Assembly (NCBI RefSeq): GCF_027244095.1
Contig: NC_069660.1
Location: forward strand, 283,982,863-284,046,862
From: Hemicordylus capensis
Taxonomy: Eukaryota; Chordata; Lepidosauria; Squamata; Cordylidae
DNA length: 64,000 nt
Direction of reading: 5' to 3'
Shown here: positions 22,060-33,190 of the stretch, piece by piece
Layout of the letters: every line of letters starts with the position of its first letter
How positions within the stretch are numbered: position 1 is the stretch's first letter
Notes under the pieces: model-generated
The model's input: only the letters and a program-made list of their open reading frames with translations
What the model was told of the DNA's origin: nothing
Database searches by the model: none
Translations under genes and position numbers: made by a program

Positions 22060-25000
22060 GACGCTGGCGAACAGCTGATGGGAGCTGGGCAGTATCCCGT
22101 TCAGCAAAAGCCATCCTTTAAAGTGTGAGGATGCAAAGGATTCAGATAAAACAGAAGGGAACAGAGCAGAACTGCATAAAGAACAGACGGGAGCCTGTAC
22201 CAACTGGTCAAAGAGTCAAAAGAAAGATAGCATACATCAGGTGAGAGATTCAGCATATGGGTGCTTATATGCCAATGCCAGAAGCCTCCGAGACAAGATG
22301 GGTGAGCTGGAGTGCTTGGTTGCTAACTCAGATATAGATATAGTGGGCATAACAGAAACATGGTGGAACAGTGAGAACCAGTGGGACACTGTTATCCCTG
22401 GATATAAACTCTATAGAAAGGACAGGGAGGGGCGCCTTGGAGGTGGAGTAGCACTGTATGTTAAAGAAGGGATACAACCCAACAGGCTAGAAAACCTAGG
22501 TGGACCGGAGTCCTTCACAGAAATCCTGTGGGTGACAATACAAGGCCTGAAAGGGAACGTGCTACTGGGGACGTGCTATCGCCCTCTGGATCAAAATGAT
22601 GACAGTGACTGGGAGTTGCAGGAGGAAATCAGGGAGGTGACAAGGAGAGGCAGGGCTGTAATAATGGGTGATTTCAACTACCCACACATAGACTGGGTAA
22701 ATTCACAGTCAGGTAATGACAGAGAGGTCAAATTTCTAGATACGCTGAGTGACTGTGCCCGAGAACAATTGGTCTTGGAACCAACCAGAGAGAAGGCGAC
22801 CTTGGACTTAATTCTGAGTGGCACCCAGGACCTGGTGGGCGATGTCAGTGTCATCGACCCTTTAGGGAACAGTGACCATAGTGTGATCAAATTCAGCATA
22901 CATACGGTGAGAAGGAAGTCTAACACAGACATTTTGAATTTCAGAAGAGGAAATTTCTCCAAAATGAGGAGTATGGTGAAAAGAAAGCTGAAAGGGAAAA
23001 TCAGGAGAGTTACTTCACTCCAAGTCAGGAGTGAAAAAATCAGGAGAGTTACTTTACTCAAAGCCACAATACTAGCCCAGTTAGATTGTATACCCAAAGG
23101 GAGGAAAGGTACCTCTAAATCCAGGAGGATGCCAGCATGGCTAACAGGTATTGTCAAGGAAACGATAAAAGGGAAGAAGACTTCCTTCCAAAATTGGAAG
23201 GCCTGTCCAAATGAAGGGAACAGAAAGGGACACAAACTCTGGCAAAAGAAATGCAAGGTGACAATAAGGGAGGCAAAAAGAGAGTTTGAGCAACATTTAG
23301 CCAAAAGTATCAAGGGGAATAACAAAAACTTCTTTAAATACATCAGAAGCAGGAAATCTGCCAGGGAGGCAGTTGGACCATTAGACAATGAGGGAGTGAA
23401 AGGGATTACTAAGGAGGATATGGAGGTTGCAGAGAAGCTAAATGAGTTATTTGCGTCCGTCTTCACTGCAGAGGATACTGAGCATATACCTGTTCCTGAA
23501 CCAGGCTTTTTAGGGATGGAGGCTAAAGAACTGAGTCAGATAGAAGTGACAAGAGATGATGTTCTAAACTTTCTGGAAAAACTGAAAACTAACAAATCAC
23601 CAGGGCCGGATGGCATCCATCCAAGAGACCTCAAAGAACTCAAATGTGGAATAAGCCAACCTCATTGTTAAAATATATAACTTATCCCTGAAATTGGGCT
23701 CTGTACTAGAGGACCGGAGAGTAGCAAATGTAACACCAATTTTCAAAAAGGGATCCAGGGGCGATCTGGAAAATTACAGCCCAGTTAGCTTAATGGCTGT
23801 TCCAGGCAAATTGATGGAAAGCATCCTCAAGGATAAAATTGTACAGCACATAGAAGAACAGGCCCTTCTGGGAGTGAACCAGCATGGCTTCCACAAAGGT
23901 AAATCTCATCTCACAAACCTTTTGGAGAGGGTCAACAAGTGTGTGGATCAAGGTGATCCAGCTGACATAGTCTACCTGGACTTCCAAAAAGTTTTTGGCA
24001 AAGTTCCTCATAAAAGACTCCTGAGAAAACTTAGCGGCCATGGGATAAGGGGACAAGTACATGTGTAGATTGCTAACTGGTTGAAAGACAGGGTAGGTAT
24101 AAATGGAGATTTTTCACAATGGAGGGAAGTAAGAAGTGGGGTCCCCCAGGCATCTGTACTGGGACTGGTGCTTTTAAATTTATTCATAAATGATCTAGAA
24201 GCAAGGGTAAGCAGCGAGGTGGCCAAATCTGCAGATGATACCAAACGCTTTTGGGTAGTGAAATCCAAAATGGATTGTGAGGAGCTCTAAAAGGATCTCT
24301 CCAGACTGGGGGAGTGGGCAACAAAGTGGCAAATGCGGTTCTATGTTGGCAAGTGTAAGGTGATGCACATTGGGATGAAAAACCCCAACTTCAAGTATAC
24401 ACTGATGGGACTGAGCTGTCGGTGACTGACCAGGAGAGGGATCTTGGGGTAGTGGTGCACAGCTCATTGAAGTGTCGACTCAATGTGTGGCAGCTGTGAA
24501 AAAGGCCAATTCCATGCTAGGGATCATTAGGAAGGGGGTTGAAAATAAAACGGGTAATATTATAATGCCCTTATACAAAACTATGGTGCGACCACACTTG
24601 GAGTACTGCGTACAATTCTGATCACCACATCTAAAAAAGGACATTGTTGAACTGGAAAAGGTGCAGAAGAGGGCAACCAAGATGATCAGGGGCCTAGAGC
24701 ACCTCCCTTATGAGGCTAGGCTACAACACCTGGGGCTTTTTAGTTTAGAAAAAAAGATGACTGTGGGGAGTACATGATAGAGGTCTATAAAATCTATCCT
24801 CCACAGTGTAGAGGAAGTGGAGAGAGAGAAATCCTTCTCCCTCTCACATAACACTAGAACCAGGGGTCATCCCATGAAATTGATTGCCAGAAAATCTAGG
24901 ACCAACAAACGGAAGTACTTTTTCACACAAAGCATAATCCATTTGTGGAATTCTCTGCCACAAGATGTGGTGACAGCCAACAACCTGGATGGCTTTAAGA

Positions 25001-25253
25001 AAGGTTTGGATAACTTCATGGAGGAGAGGTCTATCAATGGCTACTAGTCGGAGGGCTGGGGGCCACCTCCAGCCTCAAAGGCAGGATACTTCTGAGTACC
25101 AGTTGCAGAGGAGTAACAGGAGGAGAGGGCATGCACATACCTCTTGCCTGTGGGCTCCCTCAGAGGCATCTGGTGGGCCACTGTACGAAACAGGATACTG
25201 GATTAGATGGGTCTTTGGCCTGATCTAGCAGGGCTGTTCTTATGTTCTTATGT
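22060..25253 (+). mobile_element. CR1 LINE, long copy with endonuclease-RT ORF2
   Basis: An open segment 22241-23671 encodes an AP-endonuclease: YANARSLRDKMGELECLV, GITETWW (catalytic Glu about residue 39), VIMGDFNYPHIDW and GNSDHSVIKF, then the start of the RT (NKSPGPDGIHPRDLKEL). The RT continues in other frames (23694-24068 VYLDFQKVFGKVPH; 24081-24290 VPQASVLGLVLLNLFINDL then SADDTK), so ORF2 is broken by frameshifts and stops. The 3' end carries 'ctggtgggccactgtacgaa' and ttcttatgttcttatg. The 5' limit is uncertain. CR1 is the dominant LINE type of sauropsids. Confidence 0.88.
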
Positions 25254-25339
25254 TAGCATACTCTGGAGCATGCGAGTGACTTTGCAGTGGCATTGGCCTG
25301 AAAATGCAAGTTGTCCCCAAACTGAAATAATTATGGGTA

Positions 25340-27602
25340 AGGATGAAGTGGTCAAGCTTCTGTCTTCACAGCAGAGGATACTGAGCATGTACCTGTGCCT
25401 GAACTGGGCCTCTCAGGGACAGAATCTAAATAACTGAGTCAGATAGAAGTGATGGGAGATGACATTCTAAACTGTTGGAAAAATTAAAAATTAACAAATT
25501 GCCAGGGCCAAATGGCATCCACCAGAGAGATGGATGTGAAACTCAAATGTGAAATTGCCGACTTGCTTGCAAAAATATGTAACTTATTCCTACAATCAGG
25601 TTCTGTGCCAGAGGACTGGAAAGTAGTCAACGTAACAATTATTTTCAAAGGGGGATATGGGGGGAATCTGGAAAATTACAGGCTAGTTAGCTTAATGGCA
25701 AATTTATGGAAAGCATTCTCAAAGATAAAATTGTTAAGCATATAGAAGAACAGTCCCTGCTGAAGGAGAATAAGCATGGCTTCTGCAAAAATAAATCTTG
25801 CCTCACCAACTTTTTGAAGTTATTTGAGAGTGTAAACAAGTATGTGGATAAAGGTGATCCACTTGACACAGTATACTTGGACTTTCAAAAACCTTTTGAC
25901 AAAGTTCCTCATCAAAGACTCTTGAGAAAATGTAGCAGTCATGGGATAAAGATACATGTGTGGATTTGTAACTGGTTGGAGTACAGGAAACAGAGGCTAG
26001 ATATAAATGGAGAGTTCTCTAAATGGAGGGAAGTAAGAAGTGGGCTCCCTCAGGGATCTATACTGGGATCAGTGCTTTTAAATTTATTCATAAATGGTCT
26101 AGAAGTTGGGGTAAGCAGTGATACAGCCAAATTTGCAGTTGACATCAAACTATCTAGGGTAATGCAATCCAAAACAGATTCTGAGGAGCTCCAAAAGAAT
26201 CTCTCCAAACCATTGGAAGTGAAGGACTCTGCGTTGTTTCATGTCTCAATGACAGAGGGGGACAGACCAGTGAGTCAGAGGCCTAGAGGGGTCAAGACAT
26301 TGGTCATCCCTTCTCTACTGCTCTGACACGATCCCTTTGATATGTAGATTGCTACTCTCAGAGATTGACTTCCTGCCTGCCTGCCTGCCTGGCCACTTCC
26401 TCTTCCCTCTTGCAACACACATGCTTCTCTCTCCCTGCATCATGTGTGCAGAGATGCAGAAACCATCCCTCTGCATCCAGCTAGCTAGAGAGACTAGAGT
26501 TCCTATCTCTCGACTTTACTATCTATAATGGAGTTCACTAATAAAGACTCCTTATATTGATTTGAAACTATGAACTGGCTCCAAGTTTCTTTTACTCTCA
26601 GCATACATGCATACCTAGGCAGTGCACTCTGCTGTAATAGAAGGGTATCTCTTACCAGAGAGAATTCCCAACACAAACTGAGGGAGTGGGCAACAAAATG
26701 GCAGTTGTGTTTCAATGTTAGCAAGTGAAAAGTGATTCCCAATGGGGCAAAAAAACCCCTCCAACTTCATATATATGCTGATGCGGTCTGAGCTGTCAGT
26801 GACTGACAAGGAGAGGAATCTTGGGCTCGTGGTGGACAGCCCGTTGAAAGTGTCAAAACAATGTGCAGCAGCTGTGAAAAGAAAATCCAAAAAATCGGAA
26901 GGGGGTTGAAAATAAAATTGCTAGTATCATAATGCCCTTAAACAAAACTATGGTGCGGCCGCATTTGGAGTACTGCATACAGTTCTGGTCACCATACCTC
27001 AAAAAGGACATTATAGAATTGAAGAAGCTGCAGAAGAGGGCAACCAAGATGATCAAGAGCCCAGAACACCTTCCTCACTAGGTAGGGTTACAACACCTGT
27101 GGCATTTTAGTTTAGAAAAAAGATTACTGTGGGGAGAGATGATAGAGGTGTATAATGGCATGGTGTGGTGAGTGGGTGGAGAGAAATTTTTCTCCTTCTT
27201 GCATAACACTAGAACCAGGGGTCATTGCATGAAACTGATTGCCAAGAAATGTAGGACCAACAAGACAAAAGGAAGTAATTTTTCACACAATGCATAATTA
27301 ACCTATGGAATTCTCTACCGCAAGATCTAGTGACAGCCACCAGCCTGGATGGCTTTAAGAAGGGCTTAGAAAAATTCATGGAAGACAAGTCTATTGATGG
27401 CTACTAGTCTGATGGCTATAGGCCACCTCCAGTCTCAGAGGCAAGATGCCTCTGAATACCAGTTGCAGGGGAGCAACAGTAGGAGAGAGGGCATGCACAT
27501 ACCTCTTGCCTGTGGGCTCCCCAGAGGCATCTGGTGGGCCACTGTGTGAAACAGCTGGACTAGTTGGGCCTTGGGCCTGATCCAGCAGGACTGCTCTTAT
27601 GT
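25340..27602 (+). mobile_element. Second CR1 LINE, 5'-truncated, interrupted by a solo LTR
   Basis: Collinear with the preceding CR1 from 'gtcttcactgcagaggatac' onward. RT segment 25706-26326 includes VYLDFQKPFDKVPHQRLL and LPQGSILGSVLLNLFINGL, but the expected ADD metal-binding motif reads AVD, so it is dead. CR1 sequence resumes at 26674 ('gagggagtgggcaacaaaat') after the LTR and ends at a typical CR1 3' terminus. Confidence 0.85.
26211..26673 (+). mobile_element. Solo LTR of an unassigned LTR retroelement (fossil)
   Basis: About 463 bp inserted into CR1, with candidate 5-bp repeats caaac on each side (26206-26210, 26674-26678). An AATAAA at about 26540 and a terminal ...CCCAACA fit an LTR; no internal region is present. 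The left boundary is uncertain by about 10 bp. Family unknown; younger than the CR1 copy it splits. Confidence 0.5.
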
Positions 27603-28400
27603 TGGTAGCCAGATGTACTATAGTATCATCAGGGATGATGTTTCTGATACCTTGTACTCCCTGTTTGTGGGGGATGTTGGTATAAAGAAGGGATTCCCAA
27701 CAGGGCCTACTGTACCCCTAGCCTAGGGGTATTTGAAGGACTCGGAGCACTCCGTCCTCCTCACACTGTAGCTGAGCTATTTGTTCCCTATCTGAGGATT
27801 GCCAGCTTCAAGCTGATACATGCTCAGCAACATGTCTGCTGCAGAAGGGGAGAGAGGAGGGTGAAGGCCCTCCTCCTCTGCTCCTGGCTGGCTGGCTACA
27901 TGCTGAAGCTCAGCGCAGAGGTGCTCTTACCCCTGGAATTTGGGGCCAAAGAAGTCCAGGGCCTTCACACCCTCTAGGGGCCTCCAAATCCTTTTTAAGC
28001 TGTCCTGGGTGGTGTGGTCACATTAAAAATGTGTTTAAAATACTGTGGGTGGGTGAGTGAGTGGGGGGGAAGTGGTTCCAAAGTTCTTTAAGTCCAGGCT
28101 CCAGAATAACCTAGGTGCACCTCTGGCTCAGCGTACCCCTCCCAGCAGCCTGACGGGCTTTAGAAAACTAGCACTGAGAGCTCCCATTGAAACTGATACA
28201 AGTAAACTTTGTCCCATTAATAATTTCAATAAGACTGCTTATGAGAAATTGAATGTGGATGTGAGCCAGTGACTGTAGTAGCCTGTCCCTTACAAAGAGA
28301 CAGCCCAAATGTCGGCCCAAATGTAACAATTAAATTTGGGTTTGTAAATTGTATGTATATAAGTACATGCATGCACATGTGCTCCCGCTCCCACTCACTT

Positions 28401-28850
28401 GTTACAGTTATGAGACAGACTGCTCCAGTCACTGGCTTACATCCCGATTAAGTTACTTATAAGGAGTATTACAGACATAGATGGGATAAGTTTACTTGTT
28501 CTATTAATTTTAGTGGGTGTACTCATGAGTAGTAAAGCCACCTAATGGCACAGCAGGGAAGTAACTTGCCTAGGGAGCAAGGGGTTGCTGGTTCGAATCC
28601 GCGCTGGTATGTTTCCCAGACTATGAGAAACACCTATATCGGGCAGCAGCGATATAGGAAGATGCTGAAAGGCATCATCTCATACTGTGCGGGGAAATGG
28701 CAATGGTAACTCCCCTTCTGTGTTCTACCAAATGGCTCTGTGCGTGGTTGCCAGGAGTCGATACCGACTCAGTGGCACATTACTTTACTCATGAGTAACT
28801 TAGCCGGGATGTAAACCAGTGACTGAAGTAGCCTGTCTCATAAATGTAAC
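28401..28850. repeat. Palindromic element split by a SINE
   Basis: 28401-28457 and 28794-28850 are reverse complements at about 50 of 57 positions. A third partial copy of the arm lies at 28258-28292 (gtgagccagtgactgtagta). The SINE at 28532 sits in the loop. Confidence 0.75.
28532..28785 (+). repeat. tRNA-headed SINE with RTE-type tail, full length
   Basis: A/B-box-like head (gcacagcagggaagtaactt; ggttcgaatcc), body and tail 'caggagtcgataccgactca gtggcac'. Perfect 12-bp duplication TACTCATGAGTA (28520-28531, 28786-28797). Confidence 0.92.
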
Positions 28851-28960
28851 ACATGTGTGTATGCACGCACACACTCACACTCTATGGGGTACCTGAACTG
28901 AAGGTTTGTGACTGAAAGGGTACACTTGTTTTTAAAAGGTTAGGAACCCCTGGTATAAAG

Positions 28961-29409
28961 GGTTTTTTGGTTGTGACAGATTAACACAACTACCCTTCTG
29001 GAAGCAGGAATGATTATTTCAGAGATCTGTGCTATATCACTGAATTTTCCCATTAGACTTGCCTAAAGAAAGCAGCAAACTGGAACTCTTTTCACAGAAC
29101 CAAGATCTACAAGTATAAAGTGGAATTTAATCTGATTTTGACTTGCCCAGACTTAGCCCTTCCTCATGTTCTTCTAAGTGGATACTGGATTCAGTTCATC
29201 TACTAGTCTGTTGAAGAGAACAGAATTTGACCTCAAGATTATCATTACAATGGAAATGATTTGCCCACCCACAAAACAAACACAGCTATATGGACACCAG
29301 TGCGGTCCAGTAAAAGCAAACGTTGTTGCTCTTCCTGGCACACATTCTAGGAATTGTTAGCTATGATTGTTTTTGCATATATACAGGGAAGGAAGTCTTT
29401 GCAAATCTA
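28961..29409. other. Unassigned intergenic sequence
   Basis: Nothing recognised between the hAT element and the Helitron. Confidence 0.45.
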
Positions 29410-29846
29410 TCTATATATAAAAGGCCTAAGTGGTACGCTTAGGTGGTACACTGTACATCTCACAAGATTCCCTCTTGCGAGACTTCAGTCGGAGATGGGG
29501 AAAGGAGGAGGAAGGGGGTGGTTAATGTTGAGGGAGATGGCCCTTGGCTTGCCGGGGCAAGGGGGCTGGATCAGCCAGTGGGGGTAAACTGTCAGGGGAG
29601 GGGGTCCTGCTGTGCTTGGCAGGCTAGCCCAACATGGAGCCCAAAAGGGGCCGGTTAGCTGCTTCTGCAGGGAGGAGGGAGGGAGGGATCAGGTGAGGAT
29701 GCAGAGGTCTCTGGGTGCACAAATCAGGCATGGGGGGGGTGACAGTTGGCCGGAGCAAGGGGAGCCCAAAACATGTGAGGAGTGCTGAGGAGAGGGAAGG
29801 AGACAGAGAGAACTAGTGCACAGATGCTCTGCACCGGTTCAGCTAG
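29410..29846 (+). mobile_element. Non-autonomous Helitron
   Basis: Begins TCTATATATAAAAGGCC after an A and ends ...CTAG followed by T (A|TC...CTAG|T rule). A hairpin with core cagatgctctg precedes the end by 13-14 nt, as in the copy at 42161. Interior is purine-rich with no Rep/helicase coding. Confidence 0.75.
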
Positions 29847-30040
29847 TATCACATTCGTTTCTCTGCTGACCTTCCACATTGGCCTACATCCAAATGAAGA
29901 GTTGTGCATGGGGAGATGTTTCTGCATGCACATGGAGCAGAAAGACAATTTTTCAGTGATCCTCCCCTTCCCTCTGCAGCCTCCTGTGTCTGTGAAAATA
30001 TGTCCCTGAGCGTTACAGGTTCTTCAGGGACATATTCTCA

Positions 30041-30344
30041 GGAGAGGAGAGCTGGTCTTGTGGTAGCAAGCATGACTTGTCCCCATAGCTAAGCAGGGTC
30101 TGCCTTGGTTGCATATGAATGGGAGATTTGATGTGTGAGCATTGCAAGATATTCCCCTCAGGAGATGAAGCTGCTCTGGGAAAAGCAGAAGGTTTCAAGT
30201 TCCCTCCCTGGCGTCTCCATGACAGGGCTGAGAGAGATTCCTGCCTGCAACCTTGGAGAAGCCGCTGCCAGTCTGTGAAGACAATGCTGAGCTAGATAGA
30301 CCAATGGTCTGACTCAGTATATGGCAGGTTCCTATGTTCCTATG
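30041..30344 (+). repeat. 5S-tRNA chimeric SINE, full length
   Basis: Head 'gagctggtcttgtggtagca' then 'tagctaagcagggtctgcc' and 'gaatgggagatttgatg'; tail to 'ggttcctatgttcctatga'. Confidence 0.92.
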
Positions 30345-30446
30345 AGGCACAGGTGTCTGAAGTGGGATGGGGATACTGCCTAAAACCATCTCTTCCCTCT
30401 GTGTCCAAGTGCCAGTCTTTCCCACATGAACGAAACGCTTAGTTCA

Positions 30447-30600
30447 GATTAGTGTTCCCTGTAACGGGGATTCCCAGATGTCGTGGACTACCACTCTCAC
30501 CATCCCCAGCCAAAGGCCATTGTAGCTGAGGGTGATGAGAATTGTGTTGAGGGGAGTGAGGGGTGTGCTATATGGCAGCTTCCTATGTTCACATATATTA
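30447..30600. mobile_element. hAT MITE fragment plus short SINE tail
   Basis: 'ggggattcccagatgtcgtg ... catccccagccaaaggccat tgtagc', then 'tatatggcagcttcctatgt'. Right end lost. Confidence 0.55.
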
Positions 30601-30624
30601 AATAACTTAGTTTGGCCAGCAAGG

Positions 30625-30915
30625 GGAGGAGAGCTAGTCTTGTGGTAGCATGCATGAATTGCCCCCTTTGCTAAGCAGGGTCTGCCCTGATTTGCATTTG
30701 AATGGGAGACTAAATGTGACTAGCCCTGTAAGATATGGGGCCACTCTGGGAGACTATCTGCATGCAAAAAGTTCCAAGTTCCCTCCCTGGCATTTCCAGA
30801 CAAGGCTGAGAGAGACTCCTGCCTGTAATCTTGGAAAAGCTTCAGCTAGTCTGGGAAGATAATACTAAACTAGATGGGCTAGTGGTCTGACTTGGAAGAA
30901 AACAATTTCCTATGT
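30625..30915 (+). repeat. 5S-tRNA chimeric SINE, diverged
   Basis: 'gctaagcagggtctgccctg' and 'tttgaatgggagactaaatg' head; the joint retains 'tctgcatgcaaaaagttcca', i.e. part of the tRNA anticodon arm. Confidence 0.85.
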
Positions 30916-31086
30916 AAGCTGCATTATCACCTGTTATTGCATATGTAAGTTATCGCTGAACTTATCTCATGCATTTAGCCACATGGTTGTCACACTGTAC
31001 CTCTCTTATTCTGTAACCACTAGGACTCATTGTGCATAGGTCTGGGTCCATCTGTTCAGACTAACAGGGAACCAGTGTTCTTATAT

Positions 31087-31215
31087 AGGTTAGGGGTTCC
31101 CAACCTTGAATTCCCAGTTGTTGTTGAACTACAACTCCCATCATCCCCAGGCACAATGACTGAATGCTGGGAATTATGAGAGTTGTAGTCCAGCAACATC
31201 TAGGGACCTGAGGCT
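31087..31215. mobile_element. hAT MITE
   Basis: 'ggggttcccaaccttgaatt ... actacaactcccatcatccc ... gttgtagtccagcaacatct'. Palindromic core; ends diverged. Confidence 0.7.
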
Positions 31216-31247
31216 GCTTTAGCTAATTAACTTAGCATAACCGCAAA

Positions 31248-31473
31248 ATGGCTCAGCAGGGAAATGCTTGACTATCAAACAAGAGGTTGCCAGTTCGAAT
31301 CCCAGTTGGTACACCTATATTGGGCAGCAGCAATATAGGAAGTTGCTGAAAGGCATCATCTCATACAGTGTGGGTGATGGTAATGGTAAACCCCTCCTGT
31401 ATTCAACCAAAGACAACCACTGGGCTCTGTGGTTGCCAGGAGTCGGAACTGACTCAACAGCACACTTCACCAT
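31248..31473 (+). repeat. tRNA-headed SINE with RTE-type tail
   Basis: 'ggctcagcagggaaatgctt', 'ccagttcgaatcccagttgg', tail 'caggagtcggaactgactca acagcac'. Confidence 0.88.
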
Positions 31474-32051
31474 GAATACTGCTGTATCTATCTACCACTA
31501 CTGCTGTTGTGGCCTGTCACTGTCTCTTACCTTTTAACGTTATATAATGGCCACCTACTAGACCTCCATAGCCCATTGATCCCATCTTTACGATGTTTTT
31601 CTCCCAGGATGATGGACTATAGTCCATTAAAGCTTATGCTGAAATAATTGTGTTAGTCTTTAAGGTGCCACAAGGCTTTGTTGTTATTCCCTGCTGGCAT
31701 CTTAACTGATGAGAGAGCTCAGTTCCTTTTGGCTGGGACACCATCCAAAACCCATTAGTCACCGGACTGCTTCAAAAGGCCAAAATGAGCCAGTCTTAGA
31801 AACACAAAGCCATCCTTTCACTTGTATTGATGAAGTTGACAGATCCTCTTTGTTGAGCTGGTCTATTATCCTTAGCCTTCTCCTCCTCCCCCCCACCCCC
31901 AATGCTGGAAAACATTGCTGATGTGCAGGGTTGTAATTGCCTAGGTTGCTGGGCTGATTTCCCCTCTAAGATTTCACTCCTGGAAGACCAGATCAAAGCA
32001 TGGCTCATAGGCAAGCGTAGCACAGGCAAGGCTGTGTGGAATATTTCGTGC

Positions 32052-32115
32052 TGCTCTGATTATTTATTTATTTATTTGATTTCTATAACGCCCTTCCAAA
32101 AGTGGCTCAAATACA
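32052..32115 (-). repeat. L2-like 3' tail fragment
   Basis: (attt)n then 'cgcccttccaaaagtggctc', the reverse of the family's 3' end. Confidence 0.65.
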
Positions 32116-32231
32116 TTTTGGATTGGGCGTTACATATTTATTTGCACCAGACAGTTCCTCATGGAAGCCAACAAAATGTCCACCATCCATATAAGGCAAT
32201 AATATAAATGCAAGACTGCCATGGAGCTTGA

Positions 32232-32437
32232 GGATGGGGCCATAGCTCAGGTGTAGAGCATCTGCTTTGCATGCAGAAAGTCCCAGAGTCCCTGGCAGCA
32301 TCTCCAGGCAGGGAATCCAGGGATGGGAAAGGTTTCCTGCCAGAAACCTTGGAAAGTCACTACCAGTCAATGAAGACATTCCTGAGCAAAATGACTAATG
32401 GTCTGACTTGGTATATAAGGCAGTTTCCTATATTCTT
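32232..32437 (+). repeat. tRNA-Ala-type SINE with CR1-like tail
   Basis: 'gccatagctcaggtgtagag catctgctttgcatgcag' head; body and tail diverged. Confidence 0.85.
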
Positions 32438-32524
32438 GTTTTGATTCCCTGGAGAATCAGCTCTAAACTCTGTCTCTCCACAACTTGTTTTTGCTCCCAA
32501 TTCCTTCTCATCTTGGTGGGATGT

Positions 32525-33190
32525 CTTGTTTGATTGATTGATTAAGTGCCGTCAAGTCGGTGTCGACTCTTAGCGACCACACAGATAGATTCTCTCCATG
32601 TTGATCTGTCTTCAACTTGGCCTTTAAGGTCTCTCAGAGGTGCATTCATTGCTGTTGTAATCAAACTCATCTACCTTGTTGCTGGTCGTCCTCTTCTTCT
32701 CTTTCCTTCAACTTTCCCCAGCATTATGGACTTCTCAAGGGAGAGGAGAGCTGGTCTTGTGGTAGCAAGCATCACTTGTCCCCATAGCTAAGCAGGGTCT
32801 GCCCTGGTTGAATATGAATGGGAAACTTGATGTGTGAGCACTGCAAGATATTCCCCTCAGGGGATGAAGCAGCTCTGGGAAGAGCAGAAGGTTTCAAGTT
32901 CCCTCCCTGGCTTCTCCAAGATAGGGCTGAGATTCCTACCTGCAACCTTGGAGAAGCCACTGCCAGTCTGTGAAGACAATACTGAGCTAGATAGACCAAT
33001 GGTCTGACTCAGTATATGGCAGTTTCCTATGTTCCTATGAGTTGGGTCTTCTCATAATGTGTTCAAAGTATGATAGTTTGAGCCTAGTCACTTATTCCTT
33101 GAGTTAAAATTCTGGATTGATTTGTTCTGTGATCCATCCATTTGTTGGTTTTCCTGCACCCAAGTTCAAAAGCATCTTGTTTGCCCTATC
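32525..33190 (-). mobile_element. Bov-B/RTE LINE 3' end, split by a SINE
   Basis: Reverse of an RTE-type 3' end: 'agtgccgtcaagtcggtgtc gactcttagcgaccac' at 32547, and ORF2 C-terminal relic 'cctcttcttctctttccttc'; after the SINE it resumes with 'gtcttctcataatgtgttca aagtatgatag'. Family call from memory of Bov-B-like sequences. Its terminal ~35 bp is the same as the tail of the RTE-type SINEs in this window. Confidence 0.7.
32739..33039 (+). repeat. 5S-tRNA chimeric SINE inside Bov-B
   Basis: Full 5S-like head, body and tail ('atggcagtttcctatgttcc'). Bov-B sequence on either side shows it inserted later. Confidence 0.88.

Larger units (their letters stand above)
27688..28952. mobile_element. 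Non-autonomous hAT element, 1.27 kb, perfect 8-bp TSD
   Basis: Flanked by identical GTATAAAG (27680-27687 and 28953-28960). Ends: left aagggattcccaac, right reversed caggggttcctaac, 11 of 14 matching; both sides also carry GTACCC a short way in. Interior has no transposase and contains a palindrome and a SINE. Confidence 0.8.

Noticed and set aside
22678-23466. 262-codon open frame on - strand
   Set aside because: Lies antisense to the CR1 endonuclease coding region; a mirror frame of a LINE.
30041-30160. Possible 5S rRNA gene
   Set aside because: Only the internal-promoter part of 5S is present, fused to a SINE body and repeated across the window.
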